This document shows positions 54,138 through 63,491 of a DNA stretch of 64,000 bases, one piece after another. Under the pieces are notes generated by a model. The model saw only the letters and a program-made list of their open reading frames with translations, was not told the origin of the DNA and made no database searches. This DNA is from Acinetobacter pittii. GTDB lineage: Bacteria > Pseudomonadota > Gammaproteobacteria > Pseudomonadales > Moraxellaceae. A program made the translations under genes and the position numbers. Location: positions 1,178,001-1,242,000 of the forward strand of contig NZ_CP139286.1 in assembly GCF_034067285.1 (NCBI RefSeq). Direction: 5' to 3'. Every line of letters begins with the position of its first letter. The stretch's first letter is position 1.

Positions 54138-55415
54138 ATGAATACACATATTCGAATTGCGGTGGTTGGTGGTGGTATTGCTGGTCTGGCTTTAGCAAGT
54201 AATTTAAGTAAACACGCCCATTTAGATGTGCAAATGTTTGAATCTGCACCTCAGTTTTCTGAAATTGGGGCAGGAATTTCTTTTGGTGCTAACGCAGTCA
54301 AAGCCATTGAACTGCTAGGTTTAGCCGACGAATATCACGCAATTGCAGATAAAGTATCGGTACCCTTTCAAGACGTTTGGTTTCAATGGCGCAATGGCTA
54401 CACCGATGAATATTTATCTGCATCTATCGCGACAGATGTAGGGCAGTCATCTGTTCATCGTGCTGATTTTCTAGATGCCATTATTCCTCACATGCCTACG
54501 CAAAATGTCCATTTTTCGAAACGGCTAGAAGCAATTGAAGAACAAAATGATCAGGTAATTTTGCATTTTAATGATGGTAGTCAATATGAGTGCGATTATT
54601 TAATTGGGGCTGACGGTATCCGCTCTGTGGCTCGCCAATATGTTTTAGCTACTCACGATTTACCACCGGTTCATCCACGTTTCTCAGGAACTTGGGCTTA
54701 TCGTGGCATTATTTCTCACGCTTCATTTAAAGAAGCTTTGAAGCAAATAAACAGCGATACAGATTTAGCAGATATTCCCCAAATGTTATTGGGCAAAGAC
54801 AAACATATTTTAACGTTCCCCATTCGTAAGGGGGAGCAAATTAATATCGTTGCTTTCTGCTCAAACCGTGAAGATACGGTACTCCCAGCTGATACACCGT
54901 GGACCAAACCTGTAGATAAAGCTCAAATGCTTTCTGATTTTTCAGACTGGAGCGAAAGCTGCCAAACATTACTGGGTTTAATTGAACAACCTACCATTTG
55001 GGCTTTACATGAAATTGAAGAACTTTCAACTTATCAAAGTGCCTCTGGTCATGTGATTGTTATGGGGGACGCTGCACATGCGATGTTACCCCATCAAGGT
55101 GCAGGAGCAGGACAAGGTCTTGAAGATGCATTAATCCTTGCAGCATTATTGTCGACAAAAAACTTACACGCAGATCAGTTAACCGATGTGTCTTCAATAT
55201 ATGAAAAGCTCCGTTTAAAACGTGCTTGTCGTGTTCAGCAAACTTCTCGTGAATCTGGCGAAATTTATGAGTGTTATTCGACTCAGTACCCAACATTTGC
55301 CGAAATTGGTGAACATCTTGAACATCGGTTTGATTGGTTATGGCAACACGATCTAGAACAGGATGTTGCAGAAGCAAAGCGACAATTACATCAATTAAAA
55401 ATAGCAACGATTTAA
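54138..55415 (+). CDS. FAD-dependent monooxygenase (salicylate hydroxylase-like)
   Basis: A 425-residue flavoprotein aromatic hydroxylase. The FAD motif is VVGGGIAGLALASNL near residue 8, the middle DG motif is LIGADGIRSVARQ, and the GD motif is VIVMGDAAHAMLPHQGAGAGQGLEDA near residue 305. It likely hydroxylates an aromatic acid, consistent with the aromatic-acid transporter gene that follows after 42 bases and the LysR gene beyond. Confidence 0.88.
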   Translation: MNTHIRIAVVGGGIAGLALASNLSKHAHLDVQMFESAPQFSEIGAGISFGANAVKAIELLGLADEYHAIADKVSVPFQDVWFQWRNGYTDEYLSASIATDVGQSSVHRADFLDAIIPHMPTQNVHFSKRLEAIEEQNDQVILHFNDGSQYECDYLIGADGIRSVARQYVLATHDLPPVHPRFSGTWAYRGIISHASFKEALKQINSDTDLADIPQMLLGKDKHILTFPIRKGEQINIVAFCSNREDTVLPADTPWTKPVDKAQMLSDFSDWSESCQTLLGLIEQPTIWALHEIEELSTYQSASGHVIVMGDAAHAMLPHQGAGAGQGLEDALILAALLSTKNLHADQLTDVSSIYEKLRLKRACRVQQTSRESGEIYECYSTQYPTFAEIGEHLEHRFDWLWQHDLEQDVAEAKRQLHQLKIATI

Positions 55416-55457
55416 ATAAATTTTTGTTTTACACGCAATTTGCTAAGGAAAGCAATT

Positions 55458-56813
55458 ATGGAAAAACTAAATGCAAATCAATTGATTGATGACGCAAGAT
55501 TAACACCATTACATTGGCGTGTGATCTTGCTGAGTGCGCTTATTATTATTTTTGATGGCTACGACTTAGTTATTTATGGTGTTGCATTGCCTAAGCTTAT
55601 GCAACATTGGCAGTTAGATAGTATGACTGCTGGATTGCTGGGCAGTGTTGCATTATTTGGCATGATGTTTGGTGCCATGATTTTCGGTAGCTTAGCCGAT
55701 AAATTAGAGTCTTATGGCTTTAGCCGTAAGCGTTTAATTATGCTATGTGTCCTTATTTTTAGTGGTTTTACGGTGTTATGTGGTTTTGCCAACAGCCCCA
55801 AAGAGTTTGCCATTTACCGTTTTATTGCTGGCCTTGGTTTGGGCGGAGTAATGCCGAACGTCATTGCTTTAATGACCGAATTCGCCCCAAAGAAATTACG
55901 ATCAACTTTAGTGTCGCTCATGTTTAGCGGCTATGCGATTGGCGGGATGAGTTCAGCGCTTTTAGGCATGTGGTTGGTTCCTAAGTTTGGTTGGCAAATC
56001 ATGTTTATTCTGGCGGGCATACCACTCATTTCATTACCTATTATTTGGAAATTTTTACCCGAATCAATTGATTATCTGGTTCGCCAAAAAAAATGGAATG
56101 AGGTACGTGATTTACTTAAACAGTTAGCGCCAGAACAAAACATAGCTGATCATACGAGCATCGTATTACATCAAGAAAACCAACGAACTGCGGCTCGACC
56201 TTTGGTTGCTCTATTTACCGAGAACCGTGCTTTAGTCACTGTATTTTTCTGGCTGAGTGTATTTATGGCTTTACTCATGGTGTATGCGCTCGGTAACTGG
56301 ATACCCAAACTCATGGTCGAGGCTGGATATGATTTATCAACCAGTCTTGTTTTTTTACTGGCGCTAAACTTGGGTGGGATGCTGGGTGCAATCGGTGGAG
56401 GATACTTTGCTGATCGTTTTCACCTAGGTAAAGTCATTTGTTTACTCTTCTTGGCGGGTGCAATTTCACTTTACTTGCTGAGCTATGCTTTACCTATGGT
56501 CATCTTATATCTCTGTGTTGCCATTGCAGGAGCGGCATCTATTGGCGGGCAAATTTTATTGTTAGCTTATATGGCTCAGTTTTATCCTTCACCAATTCGC
56601 AGTACCGGCATTGGTATGGCTTTGGGGGTAGGTCGGATTGGGGCGATTTTAGGTCCGATTTTATGCGGCTGGCTTTTAAGTTTGCATCTACCCATTGAAT
56701 ATAATTTTATCGCTCTAGCCATCCCTTGTGTGCTGGCAACCTTAAGTGTTATTGCCATAAGTATTTGCAATCGAACTAAACGCGTAATGCTAAATTCAAG
56801 TATATCTCCATAA
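55458..56813 (+). CDS. MFS aromatic acid:H+ symporter (AAHS family)
   Basis: A 451-residue transporter of the BenK/PcaK/MucK type with 12 membrane helices. The DGYDLVIYG motif in helix 1 (IIIFDGYDLVIYGVALP) and the cytoplasmic loop GSLADKLESYGFSRKR mark the AAHS family. ATG 55458 follows AAGGA and is preferred to 55440. It is co-transcribed with the monooxygenase gene and should import its substrate. Confidence 0.9.
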   Translation: MEKLNANQLIDDARLTPLHWRVILLSALIIIFDGYDLVIYGVALPKLMQHWQLDSMTAGLLGSVALFGMMFGAMIFGSLADKLESYGFSRKRLIMLCVLIFSGFTVLCGFANSPKEFAIYRFIAGLGLGGVMPNVIALMTEFAPKKLRSTLVSLMFSGYAIGGMSSALLGMWLVPKFGWQIMFILAGIPLISLPIIWKFLPESIDYLVRQKKWNEVRDLLKQLAPEQNIADHTSIVLHQENQRTAARPLVALFTENRALVTVFFWLSVFMALLMVYALGNWIPKLMVEAGYDLSTSLVFLLALNLGGMLGAIGGGYFADRFHLGKVICLLFLAGAISLYLLSYALPMVILYLCVAIAGAASIGGQILLLAYMAQFYPSPIRSTGIGMALGVGRIGAILGPILCGWLLSLHLPIEYNFIALAIPCVLATLSVIAISICNRTKRVMLNSSISP

Positions 56814-56901
56814 GAATGAAGCATTTTTTTCCTATAAAAGGAACTAAACTCTAAACAAAGAAGTTAAAGTCTTTGTTTAGAGTATTTAAAGGATCAGAAC
56901 C

Positions 56902-57792
56902 ATGGATTTAGGTTTGATTAAAGTTTTTGTCTGTATTTATGAGTCTCGGCATATTAGTAAAGCTGCTGATAAATTAAATTTGAGTCAGCCTTCTGTGACT
57001 TATAATTTGAATCGTTTACGCCGTCAGTTAAATGATGAGTTGTTTACCCGAAGCCGAGGTGGGGTCGAACCGACAAAAGTTGCGCATGAGCTTTATCCAA
57101 TTTTTCATCAAGCAATTTTTAATATTGAATCAGCGATCGCTCAAGCACAGGAATTTCGTCCTGAAAATTCAAATAAAACTTTCCGAATCGGACTCTCTGA
57201 CGCAGGGGAAATTTGTCTTTTGCCTAGTCTTATGGCTTTTTTGCAGAAAACAGCACCCTATATTCAAATTGAGATTGAAGAGATTCAGTCGTCTAAGGTT
57301 GAACAGTGGCTTATTGACGGCTTTTTAGATCTAGCCGTATTTAATAGTACGCAGACCATAATGCCTAAAATAGAAACGCGTACTTTATTTGAAGAAAGAT
57401 ATGTATGCATTGCTAGAGCTGACCACCCAAGGCTACAGCAGCAACTGACGTTAGAGCAATATTTGCAAGAAGATCATGTGGCTATCAAATCATCTACAGG
57501 ACATATCCAAGTTGAGCAATATTTAAAAACAATGGATTTAAAGCGACGAATTCGTTTAGAGGTCCCACATTTTAGTGTTTTACAAGGGGTTGTGCAGAGT
57601 TCAGATATGTTGGTGACCTTACCATCGCGAGCAGCTCGGCATTATTTAGCCCATGGTAATGTCCAAATGTTTGAATTACCTTTTGCTATGGATTCTTTTA
57701 AAGTGAGCTTGAACTGGTTTAATCGTAGTGATGATATTATTGCCAGAAAATGGCTGATTCAATCTGTCGGTCAAATATTTGAGGTTTTATAA
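56902..57792 (+). CDS. LysR family regulator
   Basis: A 296-residue regulator with the N-terminal winged helix (ICIYESRHISKAADKLNLSQPSVTYNLNRLRRQLNDELFTRSRGGVEPT, quoted in parts: SKAADKLNLSQPSVTYNL and DELFTRSRGG) and a periplasmic-binding-like effector domain. It lies 88 bases after the transporter gene in the same direction, so it probably controls that catabolic cluster, though LysR genes are more often divergent. Confidence 0.92.
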   Translation: MDLGLIKVFVCIYESRHISKAADKLNLSQPSVTYNLNRLRRQLNDELFTRSRGGVEPTKVAHELYPIFHQAIFNIESAIAQAQEFRPENSNKTFRIGLSDAGEICLLPSLMAFLQKTAPYIQIEIEEIQSSKVEQWLIDGFLDLAVFNSTQTIMPKIETRTLFEERYVCIARADHPRLQQQLTLEQYLQEDHVAIKSSTGHIQVEQYLKTMDLKRRIRLEVPHFSVLQGVVQSSDMLVTLPSRAARHYLAHGNVQMFELPFAMDSFKVSLNWFNRSDDIIARKWLIQSVGQIFEVL

Positions 57793-57923
57793 AACTAGTT
57801 AATGCTATTTAAAATCTCATTTTCAGTGGAATGGGGAATATTTGAGAATTTAAAGTTCTTTCCAATTTATTATTAAATTTTGATAGCATTCGCGTTATAT
57901 ACAATAAGAACTTTATATGAATT

Positions 57924-59075
57924 ATGACCGATCAATTAAGAGCAAAATTTGAAAATTTAGAACTTAACGCAGGATTAGGGAAAATTAGCGCCTTTATTTC
58001 AATGTCGCTCAGCTTACTTTGTCTATTTGGTGCATTATGTTTTTTATTTCCCAGTGTATTAACCACCCCAGAACTCCGTCCTATTTACGCAAAACACTAT
58101 AATCTTTTTTATTATGGGCTGATCACAGGCATTATTATTAGCGCTGGCTTTGGTGCATTTAGTGCAATTATTCGTCAAAACCGATATGGTTTTTATGGGT
58201 TATGTTTTTCACTTGTGGCAGCGGTTTTGGGCTGTGGTGTAATTGAAGCACCCGTTTTACCAAGTGTGCCGTTTTATGCAGGTATCGATTATTTTGTACT
58301 AACTTTATTTATTTTAGCCTTTGTTTTTATTCCACTTGAAGGTTTTTTTGCTAAAAATCCTGAACAAAAAATATTAAGAGTAGGGTGGGTGACCGATATG
58401 AAATATTTCATGGTCAGCCATATTGGCATTCAATTATTTAGCTTTTTAACCGTCATGCCAATTCAATATTGGATTACGCATCTACCTGATAATCCAATTG
58501 TGCCTTATGTACAAGCTCAACCAATTTGGCTGCAATTTATTGAGTTGCTCATTGTGGTCGATTTTACGGTGTACTGGTTACATCGGGCTATGCATGAGGT
58601 TAATTTCTTATGGCGCTTTCACGCAATTCATCATTCGACTGAATATATGGATTGGTTAGCATCTTCTCGTTTGCATGTCATTGAAGTGCTCATGACTCGC
58701 TTCATTGCTACTTTACCGATTTTCCTGCTGGGTTTTCATACTTCGGCTGTTTTTGCCTATTTAGTCTTCATTTCATTCCACGCTATTTTCATTCATTCCA
58801 ATGTGCGTTTTCGCTTTCCATATTTACGCTGGATTATCGCAACGCCAGAATTTCATCATTGGCATCATTCTTCAGAAAAACCTGCCATTGATAAAAATTA
58901 CGCCGCTTTTATTCCTCTATACGATGTTATTTTTAAAAGCGTATATATGCCTAGTCACTTGGCGACTGTATATGGGACGGTGGGTTATAAAATCCCAAAT
59001 AGTTTTATAAAACAGTTTACTTGGCCCTTTAAAAAGTATGTAAAGCGTTTTTTGAAACCTTGGCGTGATCAGTAA
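57924..59075 (+). CDS. Sterol desaturase / fatty acid hydroxylase superfamily protein
   Basis: A 383-residue membrane di-iron enzyme. Histidine clusters near the C-terminal half read HRAMHE, HAIHHSTEY, HVIEV, HSNVRF and HHWHHSSE, the pattern of the superfamily. About seven membrane helices are predicted, three before residue 110. Substrate unknown; a hydroxyl group on a lipid or carotenoid is likely. It is a single gene ending in a terminator shared with the convergent MFS gene. Confidence 0.88.
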   Translation: MTDQLRAKFENLELNAGLGKISAFISMSLSLLCLFGALCFLFPSVLTTPELRPIYAKHYNLFYYGLITGIIISAGFGAFSAIIRQNRYGFYGLCFSLVAAVLGCGVIEAPVLPSVPFYAGIDYFVLTLFILAFVFIPLEGFFAKNPEQKILRVGWVTDMKYFMVSHIGIQLFSFLTVMPIQYWITHLPDNPIVPYVQAQPIWLQFIELLIVVDFTVYWLHRAMHEVNFLWRFHAIHHSTEYMDWLASSRLHVIEVLMTRFIATLPIFLLGFHTSAVFAYLVFISFHAIFIHSNVRFRFPYLRWIIATPEFHHWHHSSEKPAIDKNYAAFIPLYDVIFKSVYMPSHLATVYGTVGYKIPNSFIKQFTWPFKKYVKRFLKPWRDQ

Positions 59076-59079
59076 AGTA

Positions 59080-59108
59080 AAAAAGCCTCAATGGAGGCTT
59101 TTTTTTAA
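59080..59108. terminator. Bidirectional intrinsic terminator
   Basis: The stem AAAAAGCCTC / GAGGCTTTTT with a 4-base loop, flanked by A and T runs, between the convergent sterol-desaturase-family and MFS genes. Confidence 0.85.
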
Positions 59109-59111
59109 TCA

Positions 59112-60314
59112 TTATTTGCTTTTAATATTTTTAAAAATCATCACAAGTGCAATCAGAGCAAGACCAATAATTAAACTCATATAAATGTTGGCACTGTTCA
59201 TGAGTCCAATTTTACCCACAAAGTAACCTGCTAAAATTGCTGGAATACTAAAAGCCAAATAACTTTCTACAAAAAAAGCAGCCATGAGTCCTGCGCGTTC
59301 TTCGGGTAAAGCTAGAGGCATGACTGTACGAATTGCACCCATAAAAGCCGTACCAAAACCTACCCCAGTAATAATAGAGCCCAAGAGTAAAATTACGGCA
59401 CTGGTAAAATTAATCGCTAGAAATAAAACGGTTGCACCAATAATGATGGATAAGGTACCCGTGAGCAAAATACGAAAGTTGGTAGATTTTCTAAGAGTCA
59501 GAATCCCTGCTGCACCTGAAAGGGCGAGTGCCATAAACATAACGCCATTTAGCCAAGCTGAAGATGTGTGAAAAATTTTTGCTAATAAAGAGGGCATAAG
59601 TGATAAGAAAAAACCACTGACCATCCAAAGCGCAATATTAATAGGACTAATACTGAATAGAGCACTCCTTGCTTGATGTGGAATAGCCATGTTGGGTTTT
59701 AAAGAAGCAAGAGCACCTGATCTTTTGCGTACTGTTTCAGGATTAAAAAAACTTAAAATGAGTTCAACTGCAAACAATACACATAAGAGTTCAAAAACTA
59801 GATGTAAAGGTTGAACCGAAAATTGCAGAATAAGGCAAGTAATAAAAATTCCTACCGCCATGCCGACCATGGGAGCAATACTATTAATTAGGGAACCATG
59901 ATGCTTACTGAAATCTAAAATTGCGGCTCCAATTGCAGAAACAGCAAGACCTGTTGCAATACCTTGTAAGCCACGCGCAATAAATAACATCGAAACATCT
60001 GAGGCAAAAAGGAAAAAACTCATTGAAGCAATTTGCAAAAAAATTGCTGAAATAATGACAGGCCGACGTCCGATATAATCAGATAAAGAACCAATAATGA
60101 GTAAAGAAGCAAGTAAGGTAAACGCGTAGGTCGCAAAAATTAAAGTTAAGGTAACAGGCGAAAATTGCCATGTCTGCTGATACAGACGATATAGTGGCGT
60201 AGGGGCACTAGACGCCGCCATAAAGGTCATGAGCGTGATTGTGTTTAAGGTCAACGCGACTTTTGAATCTAACTGAAAAACTGATCCAGACCGTTTTGAA
60301 CTTGAATTGTTCAT
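59112..60314 (-). CDS. MFS transporter, probable drug or metabolite exporter
   Basis: A 400-residue major facilitator with 12 membrane helices. The loop GSLSDYIGRRPVIIS after helix 2 is the MFS signature; the exporter-type motif C (GIFITC in helix 5 region) is not clear. It is divergent from the TetR gene at 60449, with two matching palindromes in the gap, the layout of a repressor and its exporter. The substrate is unknown. Confidence 0.87.
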   Translation of the reverse strand: MNNSSSKRSGSVFQLDSKVALTLNTITLMTFMAASSAPTPLYRLYQQTWQFSPVTLTLIFATYAFTLLASLLIIGSLSDYIGRRPVIISAIFLQIASMSFFLFASDVSMLFIARGLQGIATGLAVSAIGAAILDFSKHHGSLINSIAPMVGMAVGIFITCLILQFSVQPLHLVFELLCVLFAVELILSFFNPETVRKRSGALASLKPNMAIPHQARSALFSISPINIALWMVSGFFLSLMPSLLAKIFHTSSAWLNGVMFMALALSGAAGILTLRKSTNFRILLTGTLSIIIGATVLFLAINFTSAVILLLGSIITGVGFGTAFMGAIRTVMPLALPEERAGLMAAFFVESYLAFSIPAILAGYFVGKIGLMNSANIYMSLIIGLALIALVMIFKNIKSK

Positions 60315-60330
60315 ATAAGATGAATAACAT

Positions 60331-60352
60331 TAAAGCGAATATTTAGCTTTTA
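60331..60352. promoter_or_regulatory. Operator 1 in the TetR-MFS intergenic region
   Basis: AAAGC at 60332-60336 and GCTTT at 60346-60350, with 9 bases between. It has the same core and spacing as operator 2, centre to centre 38 bases, and lies 18 bases upstream of the MFS ATG. Confidence 0.6.
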
Positions 60353-60364
60353 TACATTATTTTC

Positions 60365-60393
60365 ACACTAAAGCAAATCATTAGCTTTAGTGT
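60365..60393. promoter_or_regulatory. Operator 2 in the TetR-MFS intergenic region
   Basis: Perfect 10-bp inverted repeat ACACTAAAGC / GCTTTAGTGT with 9-base spacer, a typical TetR-type site. It lies 56 bases before the TetR ATG. Confidence 0.7.
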
Positions 60394-60448
60394 ATTTTGT
60401 ATATACAAATAATATTTTAATTGTTTTTTCTTAAAGTAGAGCTGATTA

Positions 60449-61021
60449 ATGGCAAAAGTTGTTACTGGGTTACGTCCAGGTGGTCGTAGTGAAAGAATTC
60501 AAACCGCAGTGCATCAAGCGGTAAAAGAGCTTCAAAAAAATTTGGAACAAAGCCAAATTACTATACCTATGATTGCTAATGAAGCAGGTGTAACACCTTC
60601 AACAATTTACCGCCGTTGGGGCGATATCAATCAGCTATTTTCAGATGTAGCTCTAAATGAACTGAAGCCAGACATGGAACCGAAAGACTTAGGTTCATTT
60701 CAGCTTGATATCACTGCATGGATTGAACAATATTTTGAAGAATACTCTTCTGAAGTTGGTCAAACATTGCTACGAGATGTGCTATATACAAATGACTCTT
60801 CAAATGCTCGAAAATGTGAAACTTTAATTATTCAACAACTTGATATTATTCAAGCCAGAGCTAAATCACGTAATGAACTCACTATAGACAATCAAGAGAT
60901 TATCGAAGCTGTGATTGCACCTATGCTGTTCAGAATTTTATTCACTGATCGAGCATTAGGTTTAGACTATGTCCAAACTTTATTAGCACGTTTATTCAAA
61001 GCACATTCTGATGTAATTTAA
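60449..61021 (+). CDS. TetR family regulator, probable repressor of the divergent MFS gene
   Basis: A 190-residue regulator. The helix-turn-helix is ITIPMIANEAGVTPSTIYRRWGD (residues about 37-59). The C-terminal domain (WIEQYFEEYSSEVGQTLL) matches the TetR C-terminal group in which YRRW and this tail occur together. Divergent MFS and two shared palindromes suggest autoregulation and control of the exporter. Confidence 0.92.
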   Translation: MAKVVTGLRPGGRSERIQTAVHQAVKELQKNLEQSQITIPMIANEAGVTPSTIYRRWGDINQLFSDVALNELKPDMEPKDLGSFQLDITAWIEQYFEEYSSEVGQTLLRDVLYTNDSSNARKCETLIIQQLDIIQARAKSRNELTIDNQEIIEAVIAPMLFRILFTDRALGLDYVQTLLARLFKAHSDVI

Positions 61022-61468
61022 TTGAAACGGCTGCAAATCTAAATATTTTATAAAAATAGGCAAAAATTTATCTTATTTATAAAATTTTATATCAATTTTT
61101 CTTATTATTTTTAAATTAAATTTTCATAATTTTTAATTTACATGTTTTTTATAAAATCATTTATTTAATAAATGTTTGGGTGGTATGGCTTAATTAAGCT
61201 CATATAGGCAATATGAATATAGTTTTTATCAAAAATAATAATAGTAAATAAATACTTATGATTAATTTTAGTTGCATTTTTAATTTTTAAAACTTAAAAA
61301 TAAAAATGATTTTATATAATTTATTGCATGACTATTAAATTTGACATTTTTTAAATTTATAACACAGCCCGTTTTTTATTCTTTACAATGGCTTTTCCTT
61401 GATAAAGCAGCTTGTGGTGTACGCTTTATATTTATTTTTTTTATCCCCATCGAAAAGGTATTTAGATA
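61022..61468. other. 447-base AT-rich gap before dctA
   Basis: No gene is supported. It consists of extremely A/T-rich sequence with many short A and T runs. It must contain the dctA promoter, but TTGACA at about 61341 has no properly spaced partner, so none is assigned. Confidence 0.5.
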
Positions 61469-62767
61469 ATGGATTTCAATACCCTTGACCAAGAAACAGT
61501 ACAGAAAAAACAGAAGTTTCACCAAATTTTGTATGTACAGGTCATCTTTGCAATTATTTTGGGCATTTTAATAGGTCATTTTTACCCAGAACTTGGCGAA
61601 AGTTTAAAACCGCTTGGTGATGCATTCATCAAGATTGTTAAAATGATTATTGCTCCCGTCATCTTTTTAACTGTTGTGACAGGCATTGCCAGTATGACAA
61701 ACATGAGCCGAGTTGGCCGTGTAACTGGTAAAGCGATGCTTTATTTTCTTACCTTCTCAAGCTTGGCTCTTGTGGTGGGTATGATTGTGGCAAATATTAT
61801 TCAACCGGGGAAAGGTCTTAATATTGATCCTGCTACCTTAGTCAACGATAAAGTAAATACTTACGTTGAAAAGGCGCACGCAACAAATATTACCGACTTT
61901 TTCATGAATATTATCCCGCAAACACTAGTCAGCCCTCTGGCAGGTGGCGAAATTTTGCAGGTTCTATTTGTAGCGGTGTTATTTGGTATTTCTTTGGCTG
62001 CATTGGGTGACCGCGCACGTCCAATTACCGATTTCTTAAATAACTTAACAGCTCCAGTTTTCTATCTGGTTGGTATGTTAATGAAGCTAGCTCCAATCGG
62101 TGCTTTTGGTGCAATGGCTTTTACCATCGGTGCTTATGGAATCGAATCAATTGGTAATTTATTACTATTAATTATGACGTTCTATATTACAGCGGTGTTG
62201 TTTGTCATCGTGATCTTAGGAGCTGTAGCTCGTTATAACGGCTTCTCAATTATCCATTTAATTCGCTATATCAAAGATGAACTTTGGCTGGTTTTAGGGA
62301 CGAGTTCTTCTGAAGCAGCTTTACCATCTTTAATGGATAAAATGCAAAAAGCAGGTTGTGAAAAATCGGTAGTCGGTTTGGTGATTCCAACAGGTTACTC
62401 ATTTAACCTTGATGGTACAAATATCTACATGACCATGGCTGCTCTGTTTATTGCACAAGCGTGTAACGTGGACTTATCCATTAGTGAACAAATTGCATTG
62501 CTTCTAGTTGCGATGGTAAGTTCTAAAGGTGCAGCAGGGGTGACTGGTGCAGGCTTTATTACTCTGGCTGCAACTCTATCGGTTGTACCAGCTGTTCCTG
62601 TTGCAGGTATGGCGTTAATTCTTGGTATTGACCGTTTTATGTCTGAGTGCCGTGCATTAACAAACTTAGTAGGGAATGCCTGCGCAACAATCGTTGTAGC
62701 ACGTTGGGATAAAGCTTTAGATAAAGATCTTTTAGATAAAGCCTTAAAGAACCATAAAGCAGAATAA
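61469..62767 (+). CDS. dctA: C4-dicarboxylate:cation symporter DctA
   Basis: Inner-membrane importer of succinate, fumarate and malate, 432 residues, of the DAACS family. Signatures include [19 protein letters not shown], the re-entrant loop [17 protein letters not shown] near residue 275, and [21 protein letters not shown]. About eight membrane helices and two hairpins are expected. It could be another dicarboxylate or aspartate carrier, but the pattern is closest to DctA. Confidence 0.9.
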   Translation: MDFNTLDQETVQKKQKFHQILYVQVIFAIILGILIGHFYPELGESLKPLGDAFIKIVKMIIAPVIFLTVVTGIASMTNMSRVGRVTGKAMLYFLTFSSLALVVGMIVANIIQPGKGLNIDPATLVNDKVNTYVEKAHATNITDFFMNIIPQTLVSPLAGGEILQVLFVAVLFGISLAALGDRARPITDFLNNLTAPVFYLVGMLMKLAPIGAFGAMAFTIGAYGIESIGNLLLLIMTFYITAVLFVIVILGAVARYNGFSIIHLIRYIKDELWLVLGTSSSEAALPSLMDKMQKAGCEKSVVGLVIPTGYSFNLDGTNIYMTMAALFIAQACNVDLSISEQIALLLVAMVSSKGAAGVTGAGFITLAATLSVVPAVPVAGMALILGIDRFMSECRALTNLVGNACATIVVARWDKALDKDLLDKALKNHKAE

Positions 62768-62773
62768 CCTTAT

Positions 62774-62829
62774 AAAAAAAATCTGTAGCTAAGGGCAATT
62801 TGGGAGAGTAGCCCGGCTACAGATTTTTT
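62774..62829 (+). terminator. Branched terminator of dctA
   Basis: The outer arms AAAAAATCTGTAGC and GCTACAGATTTTTT pair over 13-14 bases; an inner GGGC/GCCC pair lies at 62793-62814. A T run closes the right arm. Confidence 0.8.
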
Positions 62830-62930
62830 CAACATCTAAAAATATATTTTAATTAAACCATTCTAAAGTTCTGCAACATTGCTTATCTTTTAAAAAAGAC
62901 AATCTTAAATAAAAAATGAGTTGTAAAAAA

Positions 62931-63134
62931 TTATGCTTTTAAGTGATCTTCAAACTCTTCACCTAATTGCATCGCTAATGAATTTCCTGCCAAATCACAG
63001 GTCACTAAACCATATTCTTTTTTAAAACTAAAAGTAAAACCTTTTCCATCAGCAAGATTTTTAACTGAATACCCTAACTTTTCTAACCAAATACGAAACG
63101 CAATCAAATTTTTAGCTTTAACAACCTTTTTCAC
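62931..63134 (-). CDS. 67-residue protein, unknown
   Basis: A small soluble protein I do not recognise: MKKVVKAKNLIAFRIWLEK, then LGYSVKNLADGKGFTFSF and a short acidic end. A GTG start at 63134 with AAGGAG seven bases upstream supports it. It stands alone between dctA and gloB. Helical start and beta middle suggest a small fold; no function is offered. Confidence 0.6.
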   Translation of the reverse strand: MKKVVKAKNLIAFRIWLEKLGYSVKNLADGKGFTFSFKKEYGLVTCDLAGNSLAMQLGEEFEDHLKA

Positions 63135-63491
63135 GTGAGAACTCCTTCTATCCGTGGCATTACATCTTATTTATTAATAGGGTTTTAAGTAGATTTTTTA
63201 AAGGGGGAAATCTTTGTTTTATTTTGCAACTTGTAAAAAAAGTAAGATAGAGAAAGAAAAGTTTTCTTTTTTATAAAATTATAGAGAGGTTATGTAACTA
63301 AAAAATAAAAACTTTTTATTTAAAAGATTGTCCCTTAGCAGATTTTTAAAAAATTATAAATTTGGCGAAATTTTAAAAAAAGCTGAATAAATAAGAATAA
63401 AGTAAATGTAAAAAATAATTACCATGAATCTGTACTATGCAAAAAGATACAGTTTTTAAAATGAAACTGTATCTTTTATTGAAGATTAATT
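63135..63491. other. Gap between the small protein and gloB
   Basis: About 360 AT-rich bases with no supported gene; the only clear element is the hairpin at 63442-63477. Confidence 0.5.
63442..63477 (-). terminator. Intrinsic terminator of gloB
   Basis: Perfect 14-bp stem (AAAAGATACAGTTT / AAACTGTATCTTTT) with an 8-base loop. It lies 14 bases after the gloB stop, and the minus-strand right arm ends in T. Confidence 0.8.

Noticed and set aside
61336..61375. TTGACA as -35 box of dctA
   Set aside because: The only TATA-like sequence nearby (TATAAC) is about 11 bases away, too close for a sigma-70 promoter.
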